Of a DNA stretch of 64,000 nucleotides, positions 8,826 through 17,508 are shown piece after piece (position 1 is the first letter of the stretch; each line of letters opens with the position of its first letter). Location of the stretch: NCBI RefSeq assembly GCF_030848565.1, contig NZ_JAVDDV010000001.1, forward strand, positions 248,001-312,000, read 5' to 3'. The notes below the pieces were generated by a model that was not told the origin of the DNA, searched no databases, and saw nothing but the letters and a program-made list of their open reading frames with translations. This stretch comes from Natronolimnohabitans sp. A-GB9. Lineage in GTDB: Archaea; Halobacteriota; Halobacteria; Halobacteriales; Natrialbaceae. A program made the translations under genes and the position numbers.

Positions 8826-8920
8826 ACCCCATCGATGTCGCGGCGGGTACAAATATCTGGGCAGTGTTTACTCTCTTTTTCGAATTCGTCCTGGAGATAT
8901 AAGATCCCAAAGCGAGTGGT

Positions 8921-8954
8921 ATACTGTCGACAGAACGATTCGACGAGCGGTCGC
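8921..8954. repeat. Truncated copy of the 109-base intergenic element
   Basis: Starting with ATACTGTCGACAG, these 34 bases follow the left end of the element at 38041 nearly base for base (ACGATTCGACGA then CGGTCGC), then diverge. The rest of the element is absent. Confidence 0.6.
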
Positions 8955-9028
8955 AAAAGGGCGGTATACACACCGAACGAACCGGACCGAACACGAAGCT
9001 TAAGGCCGATTACGGAAAACCGACGACC

Positions 9029-9598
9029 ATGACTCTGGAAGAGTCCGAATCCGAACTCGAGGCCGGCGACCCAGCTCCCGACTTCGAACTCGAGGGGACA
9101 GACGGCGACACCTACACGCTCGAGTCGTTTACCGACAACGAGGCACTGCTGGTCGTTTTCACGTGTAATCACTGTCCGTACGCCGAAGCGAAGTTCGACC
9201 TGTTGAACGATATCGCTGCCGAGTACGACGACGTCGCGGTCGTCGGCATCAACTCCAACGACGCCGAGGAGTATCCCGAAGACTCCATGGAGAAGATGCG
9301 CGAGTACGTCGACGACGGCCGAATCCAGTACGACGCCTACCTCCGAGACAAAAGTCAGGACGTCGCCGAGACCTACGGCGCAGTCTGTACGCCCGACCCG
9401 TTCCTGTTTCGCTGGTCCGACGACGATGGCGAGTTCCAACTGGCCTACCACGGTCGTCTCGACGACGCGTTAAATCCCGAGGACGAACCGACGCGATTCC
9501 ACATCCGAGAGGCGATCGACGCGATTCTGGCCGGCGAATCGGTCGACCTCGAGTGGCAGCCCTCCCAGGGGTGTTCGATCAAGTGGAGTAACGAGTAG
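9029..9598 (+). CDS. AhpC/TSA-type redoxin (thioredoxin-like fold)
   Basis: A 189-residue soluble protein with a redoxin domain: GDPAPDFELEGTDGDTYTLE, then VVFTCNHCPYAEAKFDLL, where Cys-x2-Cys occupies the thioredoxin active-site position (about residues 48-51). CNHCP is typical of a family annotated as thioredoxin-like/AhpC-TSA domain proteins. It probably takes part in thiol redox or peroxide reduction. A CTTAAGG box about 27 bases before the ATG indicates a leaderless transcript. It is a single gene with a repeat cluster directly after it. Confidence 0.88.
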   Translation: MTLEESESELEAGDPAPDFELEGTDGDTYTLESFTDNEALLVVFTCNHCPYAEAKFDLLNDIAAEYDDVAVVGINSNDAEEYPEDSMEKMREYVDDGRIQYDAYLRDKSQDVAETYGAVCTPDPFLFRWSDDDGEFQLAYHGRLDDALNPEDEPTRFHIREAIDAILAGESVDLEWQPSQGCSIKWSNE

Positions 9599-9630
9599 CG
9601 CGTTTTGCGTGTGCCGCACGCTCGATTCAG

Positions 9631-9772
9631 ACGGACTACTGTACGTCGGTACCGGCGCAACCGTGACCCGGGCTGCGGTTGCGCCGGGAAATCGGTACAG
9701 CAATCCGTATCAGACGGTCTGTACCGACGCCCTCGCGAACCGACGGGTCACTGACTGCTGTCCGGCAGTATA
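9631..9772. repeat. Composite intergenic repeat: third hairpin form plus a piece of the 109-base element
   Basis: At 9631-9710 the arms ACGGACTACTGTAC and GGTACAGCAATCCGTAT enclose a perfect 11-base stem, CCGGCGCAACC (9652-9662) with GGTTGCGCCGG (9677-9687). The bases to 9772 (CTCGCGAACCGACGG, ACTGACTGCTGTCCGGCAGTAT) match the end of the 109-base element. The same two modules lie side by side at 18767-18942. The site lies between convergent genes. Confidence 0.65.
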
Positions 9773-9839
9773 CCTGTGGAGTCGCCGGAACTGACGGCCA
9801 GTGGTCAGTGGTCCATCTCACGAGATCCGGCCGGCAGGC

Positions 9840-11048
9840 TCACGCTACCCAGAACAGCACCGACAGCGCAGCCGGAACGGCGACTAGTACCCAGGCGAGG
9901 CGGTTCCAGTCGTACACAACGCGTCCGTTGTACACGTCGAACGGCCAGACGACCGCGAGAATCTCGAGAACGACGTAGACGATCGCGACGGTAGTCACGG
10001 TCCGTTCGATCCGATCGGAGAGGTCGACGAACGGAACCGTGCCGTAAGCGACGATCGTTCCGAAGAGGCCGACAAACGCTAGCGCCGAGACGAAACTCGC
10101 AGGTCCGAGTCGGTCGAGTTTGTGACGATAGGTCCACTCCCGGCTTGCGGGCTCGAGACCGCCGGGCATCGGGAGATATCCACCCAGCGCCGCGATAGCG
10201 AGTCCGAACGGGTAGCTGTTTTCCCAGCTCCGGTACCGCCACGGCCCGTCGTCGACCGCCGTCGCAATCTGCCGGGGCAGGTGCCTGACCGCGAGAAAAC
10301 CGACGGCGACGAGTGCGATGGCGCCTGCGTGTGCAGCCGCCGTCCCGACGCCGGACGACGCCGCGACGACGACCCACAGCAAGACGACGTTCGCGATGAC
10401 CGCCTCGAGGAGCCGCCCCGCAGAACGCCATCGGCGGCTCGGCGACTCGGCGGCGGTCACAGTCTCCGCGGCGTGGGACGATCCGGTCGCTGCCGTCGCC
10501 TCCTTTCCGTTCGCTATCGTCGGCTCGACGCTGCCGTTTTCTGCCCCGTCCTCGTCGGTAGTCAGCGTTCGGGCCCACAGGTGATGGCCTGGTGCGATGT
10601 AGTAATGGAGCCACCACCACAGCGACACCGTCCCTCCGAGACCGTAGGAGTCGACGGTTTCGCGGGTCGAGATCGGTGTGAACCCCCTGGTCGCGAACAG
10701 CTTGCTCGAGCTCGTGTTCTTCCATTCGACGATCGCCAGCACGCGCTCACAGCCGCGGTCGTCGAAGTACTCGATCGCCGACTCGAGTAGCCGTTGGCCC
10801 ACTCCCGCTCCCCGGACGCTGTCGGCCGTGAATATCCACTGCACCAGGCCGACGCGGGATTCCGGACGGGGCTCCCGAATCTTCAGTACCGCACCGCCGA
10901 CGATTCCACCCTCGCGTCTGGCAACCAGCGTGTGTTCCGTCGTCGAGACCAACCGTCCCTGGAGGGTCGGAAACGCCTCACGGCCGAGTCGTTCGACGGC
11001 CGCACGCGTCTCGAGGTCGTCGGGCGACACGCGGGATACGGCGACCAT
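9840..11048 (-). CDS. GNAT acetyltransferase fused to a membrane domain
   Basis: A 402-residue protein. Residues 1-150 form a GNAT domain with the acetyl-CoA loop DSVRGAGVGQRLLE and the late strand/helix SSSKLFATRGFTPI. After a Ser/Ala/Glu linker (about 165-210), the C-terminal half has about five or six hydrophobic helices (VIANVVLLWVVVAAS, GAIALVAVGFLAVR, VTTVAIVYVVLEILAVVW, LVAVPAALSVLFWVA). The segment LAIAALGGYLPMPGGLEP recalls site-2-protease-like membrane proteins, but there is no HExxH, so proteolysis is not supported. The enzyme presumably acetylates a small molecule or peptide at the membrane. Function unknown. Confidence 0.8.
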   Translation of the reverse strand: MVAVSRVSPDDLETRAAVERLGREAFPTLQGRLVSTTEHTLVARREGGIVGGAVLKIREPRPESRVGLVQWIFTADSVRGAGVGQRLLESAIEYFDDRGCERVLAIVEWKNTSSSKLFATRGFTPISTRETVDSYGLGGTVSLWWWLHYYIAPGHHLWARTLTTDEDGAENGSVEPTIANGKEATAATGSSHAAETVTAAESPSRRWRSAGRLLEAVIANVVLLWVVVAASSGVGTAAAHAGAIALVAVGFLAVRHLPRQIATAVDDGPWRYRSWENSYPFGLAIAALGGYLPMPGGLEPASREWTYRHKLDRLGPASFVSALAFVGLFGTIVAYGTVPFVDLSDRIERTVTTVAIVYVVLEILAVVWPFDVYNGRVVYDWNRLAWVLVAVPAALSVLFWVA

Positions 11049-11183
11049 GCGCGAACGTGTTGACCATACAATATAAATGTGGGCGCTCGAGAAGCAAACA
11101 GCTCTACGGCGAGAGCTCGTCCCGACGGGTTGCGACTGCCGGGGTCGTTCTCAACCGGAGTGGATTAGTATGCCCACCGCCGA

Positions 11184-12356
11184 ATGGTTGGTCCGACTTC
11201 GATCCTCCCCTCGCATGCTGCGACGTTGCGACCAGCACCGATCCCGCGGCTCCAAGAAACGTATCTCTCCACGGTCGGTGCACAGATACTCGCGACGCTC
11301 CTGCTCGTAGCCCTCGTCCTCTTCGGTCTCTGGACCGCTTCTCGACTCCGGGACAGCCTCGAGCGACACTACGGAACGCAGATCGCCGAAGCCGGCTCCG
11401 TCGTGCTCCTCGGTAGTCTCGTCGTGGTCGGCGTCTACCTCTTCGTCGTGATCTGGCAGGTCACCTACATCCTCGAGTACACGCTACGGACGATGGCGAT
11501 CGATCGATGGCTGGCCGCCCAACAGCTCGTAACCGGAGCCATCGCAGTGACAGCCTACCTCTCGATCAGATTCGTCAACCGCTCGATCGACAAACTCGCC
11601 CAGACGGACGCGCTGACGAAACACCAGAGCGAGGTCGCGTACCACGTCTCGGACGTCGCGATCGTCGGCGTTGCTGCGACGATGATCCTGACACTGTGGG
11701 GAATCGATCTCACGAACATCTTCATCGGTGCCGGCGCGATCACCGCACTCGTCGGGTTGACTGCTCGCGAGACGCTGGCAGCGATGCTTGCCGGGTTCGT
11801 GTTGCTGTTCGCTCGTCCGTTTCACGTCGGCGACTGGATCGAGGTCAACGAGACGACCGGAATCGTCACCGACGTCACCATCTTCAGTACCAAGATCCAG
11901 ACGTTCGACGACAGACACGTACTGGTTCCTAACGACGAGGTGACCGACAGCCAGCTTACGAACTACTCACAGAACGAGCAGTTGCGTGTCGATCTGGAGG
12001 TCGGAATCGACTACGACACGGATCCAGAGCACGCTCGATCGGTCATCACCGACGCCGTCGCCGACCTCGAGTCGGTCAAGAACAATCCGACACCACAGGT
12101 GATCGCGCGGGGGTTCGACGACTCGTCGATCCTACTCGAGTGTCGGGTCTGGATCGCGAAGCCGACGATGCGGCGGAAACTCCACACTCGGACCGCGATG
12201 ATCGAAGCGATCGTCAGTGCCTTCGACAGCGAGGGACTCGAGATTCCGTACCCACAACGCGTCCACGACACGCGCGACGATGGCTTTCCGATCGATGGAC
12301 CTCGCAACGTCGACGGCCAGTTCCCGACGCTCGAGGACGAAGACGGACTGCTGTAA
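11184..12356 (+). CDS. MscS-family mechanosensitive channel
   Basis: A 390-residue membrane protein. Hydrophobic helices lie at about 30-55, 68-95, 108-130 and 155-175, followed by the pore-lining TM3 (IFIGAGAITALVGLTARETL) and the beta-domain (LFARPFHVGDWIEVNETTG). It opens under membrane tension to release ions and osmolytes after hypo-osmotic shock, an obvious need in a halophile. The last 25 residues are acidic. The start at MVGPTSILPS is used; a start a few codons later is possible. It is convergent with the cupredoxin gene. Confidence 0.92.
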   Translation: MVGPTSILPSHAATLRPAPIPRLQETYLSTVGAQILATLLLVALVLFGLWTASRLRDSLERHYGTQIAEAGSVVLLGSLVVVGVYLFVVIWQVTYILEYTLRTMAIDRWLAAQQLVTGAIAVTAYLSIRFVNRSIDKLAQTDALTKHQSEVAYHVSDVAIVGVAATMILTLWGIDLTNIFIGAGAITALVGLTARETLAAMLAGFVLLFARPFHVGDWIEVNETTGIVTDVTIFSTKIQTFDDRHVLVPNDEVTDSQLTNYSQNEQLRVDLEVGIDYDTDPEHARSVITDAVADLESVKNNPTPQVIARGFDDSSILLECRVWIAKPTMRRKLHTRTAMIEAIVSAFDSEGLEIPYPQRVHDTRDDGFPIDGPRNVDGQFPTLEDEDGLL

Positions 12357-12413
12357 CCATTGACCCGTCTGTAGGTGTCGGGATCCGGGTCTGGGTCTGG
12401 CGGACCGTATCGA

Positions 12414-12845
12414 TCACTCGACGACGAGATGGCCGATCTGGTCGGACGAGTGGAGGGTACAGACGTAGTTTGCCATCTCGGGATCGGCCGTAAACTCGAG
12501 CGTGTCGCCCTCGCCGTCGGCACCGACCTCGTCGGTGATCAGGTCGTCGACGATCTCGCCGTCGTCGTCCCAGATCGCGAGATCGTGCATCATGTCGCCG
12601 CTGTTGATCCACTCCATCGTGTACGATTCCCCCGCCTCGAGAACGAGCGTCGGATTCCGGACGTCCGCGATGGGGTCTGGTTCGATCCCCACCCAGTGGG
12701 AGACGTACCCCTCGAGGACGATCTCGTCCTCGGGGGCGATCTCGTACGTTTCGTCGTCGTCGCTTCCGAGACAGCCAGCGACGGCGATCGCGATCGCGGA
12801 GCCACCGGCGGCGTTCAACAGGGCCCGTCGCGTGTGTTCGACCAT
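12414..12845 (-). CDS. Cupredoxin-like lipoprotein
   Basis: A 143-residue exported protein: twin-Arg N-terminus (TRRALLNAAGGSAIAIAVAGC) with a lipobox Cys near residue 25, so it is probably Tat-exported and lipid-anchored. The remainder is a cupredoxin fold. Likely copper ligands are His in GDMMHDLAIWD and Cys plus His in VCTLHSSDQIGH. The usual axial Met after the last His is absent; Gln or Ile occupies that place, so redox behaviour may differ from halocyanin, or copper may not be bound. It may be an electron carrier or a copper-binding protein. Confidence 0.78.
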   Translation of the reverse strand: MVEHTRRALLNAAGGSAIAIAVAGCLGSDDDETYEIAPEDEIVLEGYVSHWVGIEPDPIADVRNPTLVLEAGESYTMEWINSGDMMHDLAIWDDDGEIVDDLITDEVGADGEGDTLEFTADPEMANYVCTLHSSDQIGHLVVE

Positions 12846-12976
12846 CGTTGTCGGCCACTCGGTTCGCCCGAACGCTAAAAGAGACGCCGATTCCCACGTC
12901 GTGGGGAGGAATCCGGCCGACGTAACCGAGCGACGAACGCGCAGTACCTACCCGTGTCGGCGTCGACGACACGCCT

Positions 12977-13825
12977 ATGAACACGCCAACACCGATTCTG
13001 GATCGAGTCGACGCTTCCCGTCCGCTGTTGGGAATGGTACATCTCCCACCGTTGCCCGGGGCACCGGGGTACGACGGCGATCGCGATAACGTCCGCGCCC
13101 GCGCACTCGAGGACGCCCGCCGACTCGTGGCCGGCGGCATCGACGGCCTCGTCGTAGAGAACTTCGGGGACGCGCCGTTTCACCCTGATTCGGTCCCCAA
13201 ACACGTCGTCGCTGAGCTGACCGCGATCGCGACGGCAGTGACCGAGGACGTCGACGTCCCCGTCGGAATCAACGTGCTCAGAAACGATGCCGAAGCCGCG
13301 CTGTCGATCGCCGCGGCCGCCGGCGCCGACTTCGTCCGGGTCAACGTCCACGTCGGCACCGCGGCGACCGACCAGGGACTGCTCGAGGGACGGGCCCACG
13401 AGACGCTACGATTGCGCGATCGGATCGACGCCGACGTGGCCATCCTCGCGGACGTCCACGTCAAACACGCCACACCCATCGGCGACGCCGACATCGAACG
13501 GGCCGCACTCGAGACGGTCGAACGCGGCCGGGCCGACGGCGTCATCGTCTCCGGTCCGGGAACCGGCGCCGTGACCCCACTCGAGGACGTCGAACGGGTC
13601 GTCGAGGCGCTCGCAAGCCGAGACACGGACGACGCTCGGACGCCGGTCTTCGTCGGTAGCGGCGTCACGAGCGAGACGATCGATGACTGTTTCTCGGCCG
13701 GCGCCGACGGCGTCATCGTCGGGACGGCGCTCAAAGACGGCGGCGAAACGACGAACCCGGTCTCGCGCGACCGCGTCGAAGAACTCGTCTCGGCCGCTCG
13801 AGACGGGAAGCGAGACGAGCCCTGA
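12977..13825 (+). CDS. BtpA family (beta/alpha)8-barrel protein
   Basis: A 282-residue soluble protein with the family start LLGMVHLPPLPGAPGY, the barrel motifs GLVVENFGDAPF and VRVNVHVGTAATDQG, and the phosphate-binding ends VIVSGPGTG and GVIVGTALK. BtpA was named for photosystem I assembly in cyanobacteria, which cannot be its role here. Archaeal members probably act on a phosphorylated sugar or nucleoside. It lies near a PfkB sugar kinase and the GAPDH/PGK genes, consistent with sugar metabolism. The substrate remains unknown. Confidence 0.88.
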   Translation: MNTPTPILDRVDASRPLLGMVHLPPLPGAPGYDGDRDNVRARALEDARRLVAGGIDGLVVENFGDAPFHPDSVPKHVVAELTAIATAVTEDVDVPVGINVLRNDAEAALSIAAAAGADFVRVNVHVGTAATDQGLLEGRAHETLRLRDRIDADVAILADVHVKHATPIGDADIERAALETVERGRADGVIVSGPGTGAVTPLEDVERVVEALASRDTDDARTPVFVGSGVTSETIDDCFSAGADGVIVGTALKDGGETTNPVSRDRVEELVSAARDGKRDEP

Positions 13826-13899
13826 TTCCTGCGGTTCGTCGCCACCGGCGACGGTCGTCCAGATGCGATCGAGCGGTCATTGACTGTTTGCCGACACCA

Positions 13900-15147
13900 T
13901 CAGAACCCGATCAGTATCGGCCCGATCAACACGCCCATCAGGTGGACGCGACGGGCCCGAAACCGGACCGGAACCATACCGATCGCCGCCGCCACGGCGA
14001 AGACGACGATTCCGACGGGCCCCGTAAAGAGATACGAGAGTACCAGCAGGAGTGTGAGGACGGCGACCGATATCTTCCAGTACGCCAGCCGGCCGACGAG
14101 ATCGAGGTAGGCGTCCCCGACGACGATGACGACGACGAACCCGAACACGCCGGCGAGGACGACTCCCGCGAGCAGGATCGGTATCTCGAGCGGCGCGCCG
14201 ACGGTCTCGAAGGCGACCATCACGCCGGTTCGGGGTTGTCCGATCGCGACCAGGGCAAACAACGCGAAGATGGTGTTTGCCGTGTCGACGCCGCTCGTCG
14301 CGACGACGTAGCCGCGGTCGCCCGACTGGCCGGGGACGAACACCAGTACCGCGACGGCGGCAATAGCCGCCGAAATGCCCGGGATGTAGCCGACGACCGC
14401 ACCCGCGACGGCGCCGGCGAGTGCCGTCGTCCCGACCAGCGGCCGGGACATCGTGACAGCGGTGTCGTCCTGTGGTGGTACCCCGCTTCCCCGAATTGCG
14501 TCGATCAACACCGGCGCGCCGAAAAGCCCGGCGAACAATGGGGCGAGCATGCCACCGGCCTCGAGCGGCGCGTCCGGCGAGAGATCGAGCGTCAGGACAC
14601 CGAGAACGGCGGCGAGGACGAACGAACAGATGGCGCCGACGCGGGCCCGCCACGTATACTCCGAAGCGACCAGCGCGACGACGACCGCCGCCAACACGAG
14701 CGCGAGGTTGTCCCTGATCGTCGGATACGCCGCGGTCACACCCCACGTGATCGGCAGCGCCAGCGGAATCGCCGCCAGTACCGCAAGCAAGCTCCCCAGC
14801 GCCGACAGGCGAAGCGCCTCGTACCCCCGTCCCTCGAGGACCAACCGGTGGGCCGGCAAGGCGGTGACGGCCATCTCCGCGTCGGGAACCCCAAGCGCCA
14901 TCGCGGGGACGACGTTGACGAACGTGTGGACGACGCCGGCGGCGAGCATCGCACAGCCGACGAACAGCGGCGGTCCGGGAACCGACGGCGCGACCCCGGC
15001 GAGGAGAAGCGCGAAGTTGTTCGCGTGAAGCCCCGGGACGAGTCCACTACAGCAGCCGAGGACCGCACCCGCCGCGATCCACGCGAGCAATCGCAGCGAC
15101 AGCGACGGGTCGGCGGCGAACTCGACGACCGCGGGTGTGACCTCCAT
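13900..15147 (-). CDS. TctA-like (DUF112-type) membrane permease
   Basis: A 415-residue integral membrane protein with about 10-12 hydrophobic helices. The N-terminal GCCSGLVPGLHANNFALLL and the repeated AGAVVGYIPGISAAIAAVAV carry the Gly/Pro hairpin motifs of the TctA permease family. TctA normally works with TctB and a TctC binding protein; neither is present here, as in other archaeal members, so the transport mode is uncertain. GTTTAACC about 28 bases before the ATG marks a leaderless promoter. The stop codon lies in a decayed copy of the intergenic repeat terminus (ACACCATCA). Confidence 0.85.
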   Translation of the reverse strand: MEVTPAVVEFAADPSLSLRLLAWIAAGAVLGCCSGLVPGLHANNFALLLAGVAPSVPGPPLFVGCAMLAAGVVHTFVNVVPAMALGVPDAEMAVTALPAHRLVLEGRGYEALRLSALGSLLAVLAAIPLALPITWGVTAAYPTIRDNLALVLAAVVVALVASEYTWRARVGAICSFVLAAVLGVLTLDLSPDAPLEAGGMLAPLFAGLFGAPVLIDAIRGSGVPPQDDTAVTMSRPLVGTTALAGAVAGAVVGYIPGISAAIAAVAVLVFVPGQSGDRGYVVATSGVDTANTIFALFALVAIGQPRTGVMVAFETVGAPLEIPILLAGVVLAGVFGFVVVIVVGDAYLDLVGRLAYWKISVAVLTLLLVLSYLFTGPVGIVVFAVAAAIGMVPVRFRARRVHLMGVLIGPILIGF

Positions 15148-15204
15148 CGCTCATCCTGGCCGCGGCTTGACGGTTAAACTCGAGGACGGAAGCGGGCTCG
15201 ACGA

Positions 15205-16158
15205 TCAGCGGGAGATCGTCTCGTGTTCGCCCTCTACGACGCGGTCGACCTCCTCGCGGTCGACGAGCGCGACGTCGCCGGGGATCGTTCGTTTGAGTGC
15301 GGCGACGGCCGCCCCGTACTCGAGTGCCGTACCGACATCGGAGCCGGACAGTCGACTCGCGACGAAGCCGCCGACGAAGGCGTCTCCGGTGCCGACTGGA
15401 GCGACCGTCTCCGTCTCGAACGCCGGCCGGTCGACGGTCGTCCCCTCGTGGTATGCCGTCGCGCCGTCCGCACCGCGGGTGATCACCACCGTGTCGAACC
15501 CCCACCGGTCGGCCAGCGCCGTCGCGACGTCGTCGGCCGTGCCCGCTTCCCCCAGGACGGTGTGGGCGTCACGGACTGGCGTGACGAGTACGTCGATCGA
15601 CGGGAAGTACGTCTCGAGCGTTTCGCGAGCCGTCTCCGGCTCCCACAGCTTGCTTCGGTAGTTTACGTCGAGGGCGGTTCGGACGTCTGCCTCCTGTGCG
15701 ACCTCGAAGAGGTCACCGACCGTCTCCTCGAGCGTCGACGACAGCGCGGGCGTGATCCCGCTGGTGAGAAACAGCTCCGCATCCCGGATCGTCTCCGTCG
15801 CGAGTTCGTCGGCGGTCGCCGACGTCACCGCGGCGTCGGCACGATCGTAGACGACGTCGGTCTCCCGCGGCGCGCCGGCGAGCTCGAGGTAGTAGGTACC
15901 CTGTCGTCCCGAGTCGGACCAGACGACGTCGACGTCGAGACCGTATCGGTTGAGGTCGGCGACCACACGACGGCCAAGCGGGGAATCGGGGAGTTTCGAG
16001 AGCCACGTCGCGTCCGCACCCAGACGAGTCGCGGCGACCGCGACGTTGCTTTCGGCGCCGCCGGGATGGACCGCGAGCGACGTCGCGGTCTCGAGGCGTT
16101 CGTGGCGAGGCGGCGATAGCCGAAGCATCGTCTCACCGAACGTGACGAGGCCGGTCAT
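15205..16158 (-). CDS. kdgK: PfkB-family sugar kinase, probably 2-keto-3-deoxygluconate kinase
   Basis: A 317-residue ribokinase-fold kinase. The N-terminal LVTFGETMLRLSPP and GGAESNVAVAATRLG are typical of KDG kinases, and the catalytic anion-hole motif VAPVGTGDAFVGGFVA contains the base Asp (about residue 257). It would phosphorylate KDG in the semi-phosphorylative Entner-Doudoroff pathway used by haloarchaea. The closely following GAPDH and PGK genes fit this role. Other sugars (ribose, fructose) cannot be excluded. The start is the Met of MTGLVTFG rather than a longer form. Confidence 0.85.
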   Translation of the reverse strand: MTGLVTFGETMLRLSPPRHERLETATSLAVHPGGAESNVAVAATRLGADATWLSKLPDSPLGRRVVADLNRYGLDVDVVWSDSGRQGTYYLELAGAPRETDVVYDRADAAVTSATADELATETIRDAELFLTSGITPALSSTLEETVGDLFEVAQEADVRTALDVNYRSKLWEPETARETLETYFPSIDVLVTPVRDAHTVLGEAGTADDVATALADRWGFDTVVITRGADGATAYHEGTTVDRPAFETETVAPVGTGDAFVGGFVASRLSGSDVGTALEYGAAVAALKRTIPGDVALVDREEVDRVVEGEHETISR

Positions 16159-16201
16159 AGCCAACCCGTCCACGACGGCCGGCATAATGCAACGGGGTCT
16201 C

Positions 16202-16282
16202 ATACGGACTGCTGTAACTATTTACCGCCGATCGCCGACCCCGTCCTGGCGATCGGCGGTAATCGACTACAGTAGACCGTAT
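16202..16282. repeat. Intergenic hairpin element, form A
   Basis: An 81-base element with terminal inverted repeats ATACGGACTGCTGT (16202-16215) and ACAGTAGACCGTAT (16269-16282), matching at 12 of 14 positions. A central stem of 15 base pairs (TTACCGCCGATCGCC, 16222-16236, with its complement at 16248-16262) has an 11-base loop. The same layout recurs at 27559, 43352, 56041 and 59475. It lies between the divergent kinase and GAPDH genes. Confidence 0.8.
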
Positions 16283-16346
16283 CAGGCGGTGTATTGGACA
16301 TGCAGTCTGAAAGTGTGGTTTTATTCAGTGTTGTTCCGGGGCAAAC

Positions 16347-16355
16347 AAATTTAAT
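16347..16355 (+). promoter_or_regulatory. TATA box of gap
   Basis: AAATTTAAT is centred 26 bases before the ATG at 16378. This is the textbook spacing for a leaderless haloarchaeal promoter, and it fixes the start codon over the earlier in-frame Met codons. Confidence 0.65.
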
Positions 16356-16377
16356 GCCGGAGGTGGGCCGATCAACT

Positions 16378-17451
16378 ATGAGAGACAGACTACGCGGTGA
16401 CGGCGCGGGCACGGACGAGACGATCCGAATCGGCCTCAACGGCTTCGGACGGGTCGGCCGGTGTCTCCTCCGTGCGTCGCTTACGTACGATACCGTCGAG
16501 ATCGTCGCCATCAACGACGTGATGGACGACGACGATATGGAGTATCTGCTCCGGTACGACTCGGTTCACGGCCGGCTCAGCGGCGTCTCTCGCGAGGGCT
16601 CGACCCTCTATGTCGGCGGTGACGAGATCCAACTCTACTCCGAGCCCGAACCCTCGGAGTTGCCGTGGGACGAGCTCGACGTCGACGTCGCCTTCGAGGC
16701 GACGGGGCTGTTCCGGACACGCGAGGAGGCCGCCCAGCACCTCGAGGCCGGTGCCGACAAGGTCGTCATCTCGGCCCCACCGAAAGGCGAAGAGTCGGTG
16801 CCGATGTTCGTCTACGGCGTCAACCACGAGGAGTACGACGGCGCGGACGTCGTTTCGAACGCCTCCTGTACGACCAACTCCGTCGCACCGGTCTTGCAGG
16901 TCCTCGAGTCGGAGTTCGGCATCGTCTCCGGCCTGCTCATGACCGTCCACGCGTACACCGGCAGTCAGGGACTGGTCGACGGACCACTCGATAAACGCCG
17001 GCGTGGCCGTGCAGCCGCCGAGAACATCGTGCCGACGACGACGGGTGCCGCGGGTGCGACCACCGAGATCCTCCCTGCTCTCGAGGGGAAACTCGACGGA
17101 ATGGCGATGCGCGTCCCGGTGCCAAACGGCTCGATCACCGACCTCACCGTCAACGTCGAGGCCGACGTCACGAAAGCAGAAGTAGAAGACGCCCTCCGGG
17201 CCGCGGCCGACGACGGCCTCGCCGGGGTCCTCGGCTACACGGACGACGAGATCGTCTCCCGGGACATCGTCGGACTGCCGTTTGCATCGTACGTCGACCT
17301 CGAGTCCATGATGGTCGTCGCGAACGACCTCGTCAAAGTCCTCGCCTGGTACGACAACGAGTACGGCTTCTCGGTCCAGATGCTCGAACTCGCACAGTAC
17401 GTCGCGGGTGAATCCGAGACGATCGACACCGACAGGGCGGTCGTGCGTTGA
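16378..17451 (+). CDS. gap: Glyceraldehyde-3-phosphate dehydrogenase, type I (phosphorylating)
   Basis: A 357-residue glycolytic enzyme that makes 1,3-bisphosphoglycerate from glyceraldehyde-3-phosphate. It has the Rossmann start IRIGLNGFGRVGR, catalytic Cys in SNASCTTNSVAP, His in LMTVHAYTGSQ, and the C-terminal WYDNEYGFSVQML. It is the bacterial-type GAPDH, which many haloarchaea have instead of the archaeal type II form. A 15-residue extension (MRDRLRGDGAG) precedes the fold. pgk follows after 57 bases, so the two probably form an operon. Confidence 0.95.
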   Translation: MRDRLRGDGAGTDETIRIGLNGFGRVGRCLLRASLTYDTVEIVAINDVMDDDDMEYLLRYDSVHGRLSGVSREGSTLYVGGDEIQLYSEPEPSELPWDELDVDVAFEATGLFRTREEAAQHLEAGADKVVISAPPKGEESVPMFVYGVNHEEYDGADVVSNASCTTNSVAPVLQVLESEFGIVSGLLMTVHAYTGSQGLVDGPLDKRRRGRAAAENIVPTTTGAAGATTEILPALEGKLDGMAMRVPVPNGSITDLTVNVEADVTKAEVEDALRAAADDGLAGVLGYTDDEIVSRDIVGLPFASYVDLESMMVVANDLVKVLAWYDNEYGFSVQMLELAQYVAGESETIDTDRAVVR

Positions 17452-17508
17452 CGCCGCCCGTTTCAGTAGCCAGGCGACTGCAACACCGGTATCTACATCC
17501 ATTCCACT

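Noticed and set aside
13888-15177. Plus-strand frame opposite the TctA-like permease
   Set aside because: Arg/Asp/Gln-rich low-complexity translation, typical of the antisense of a hydrophobic membrane protein.
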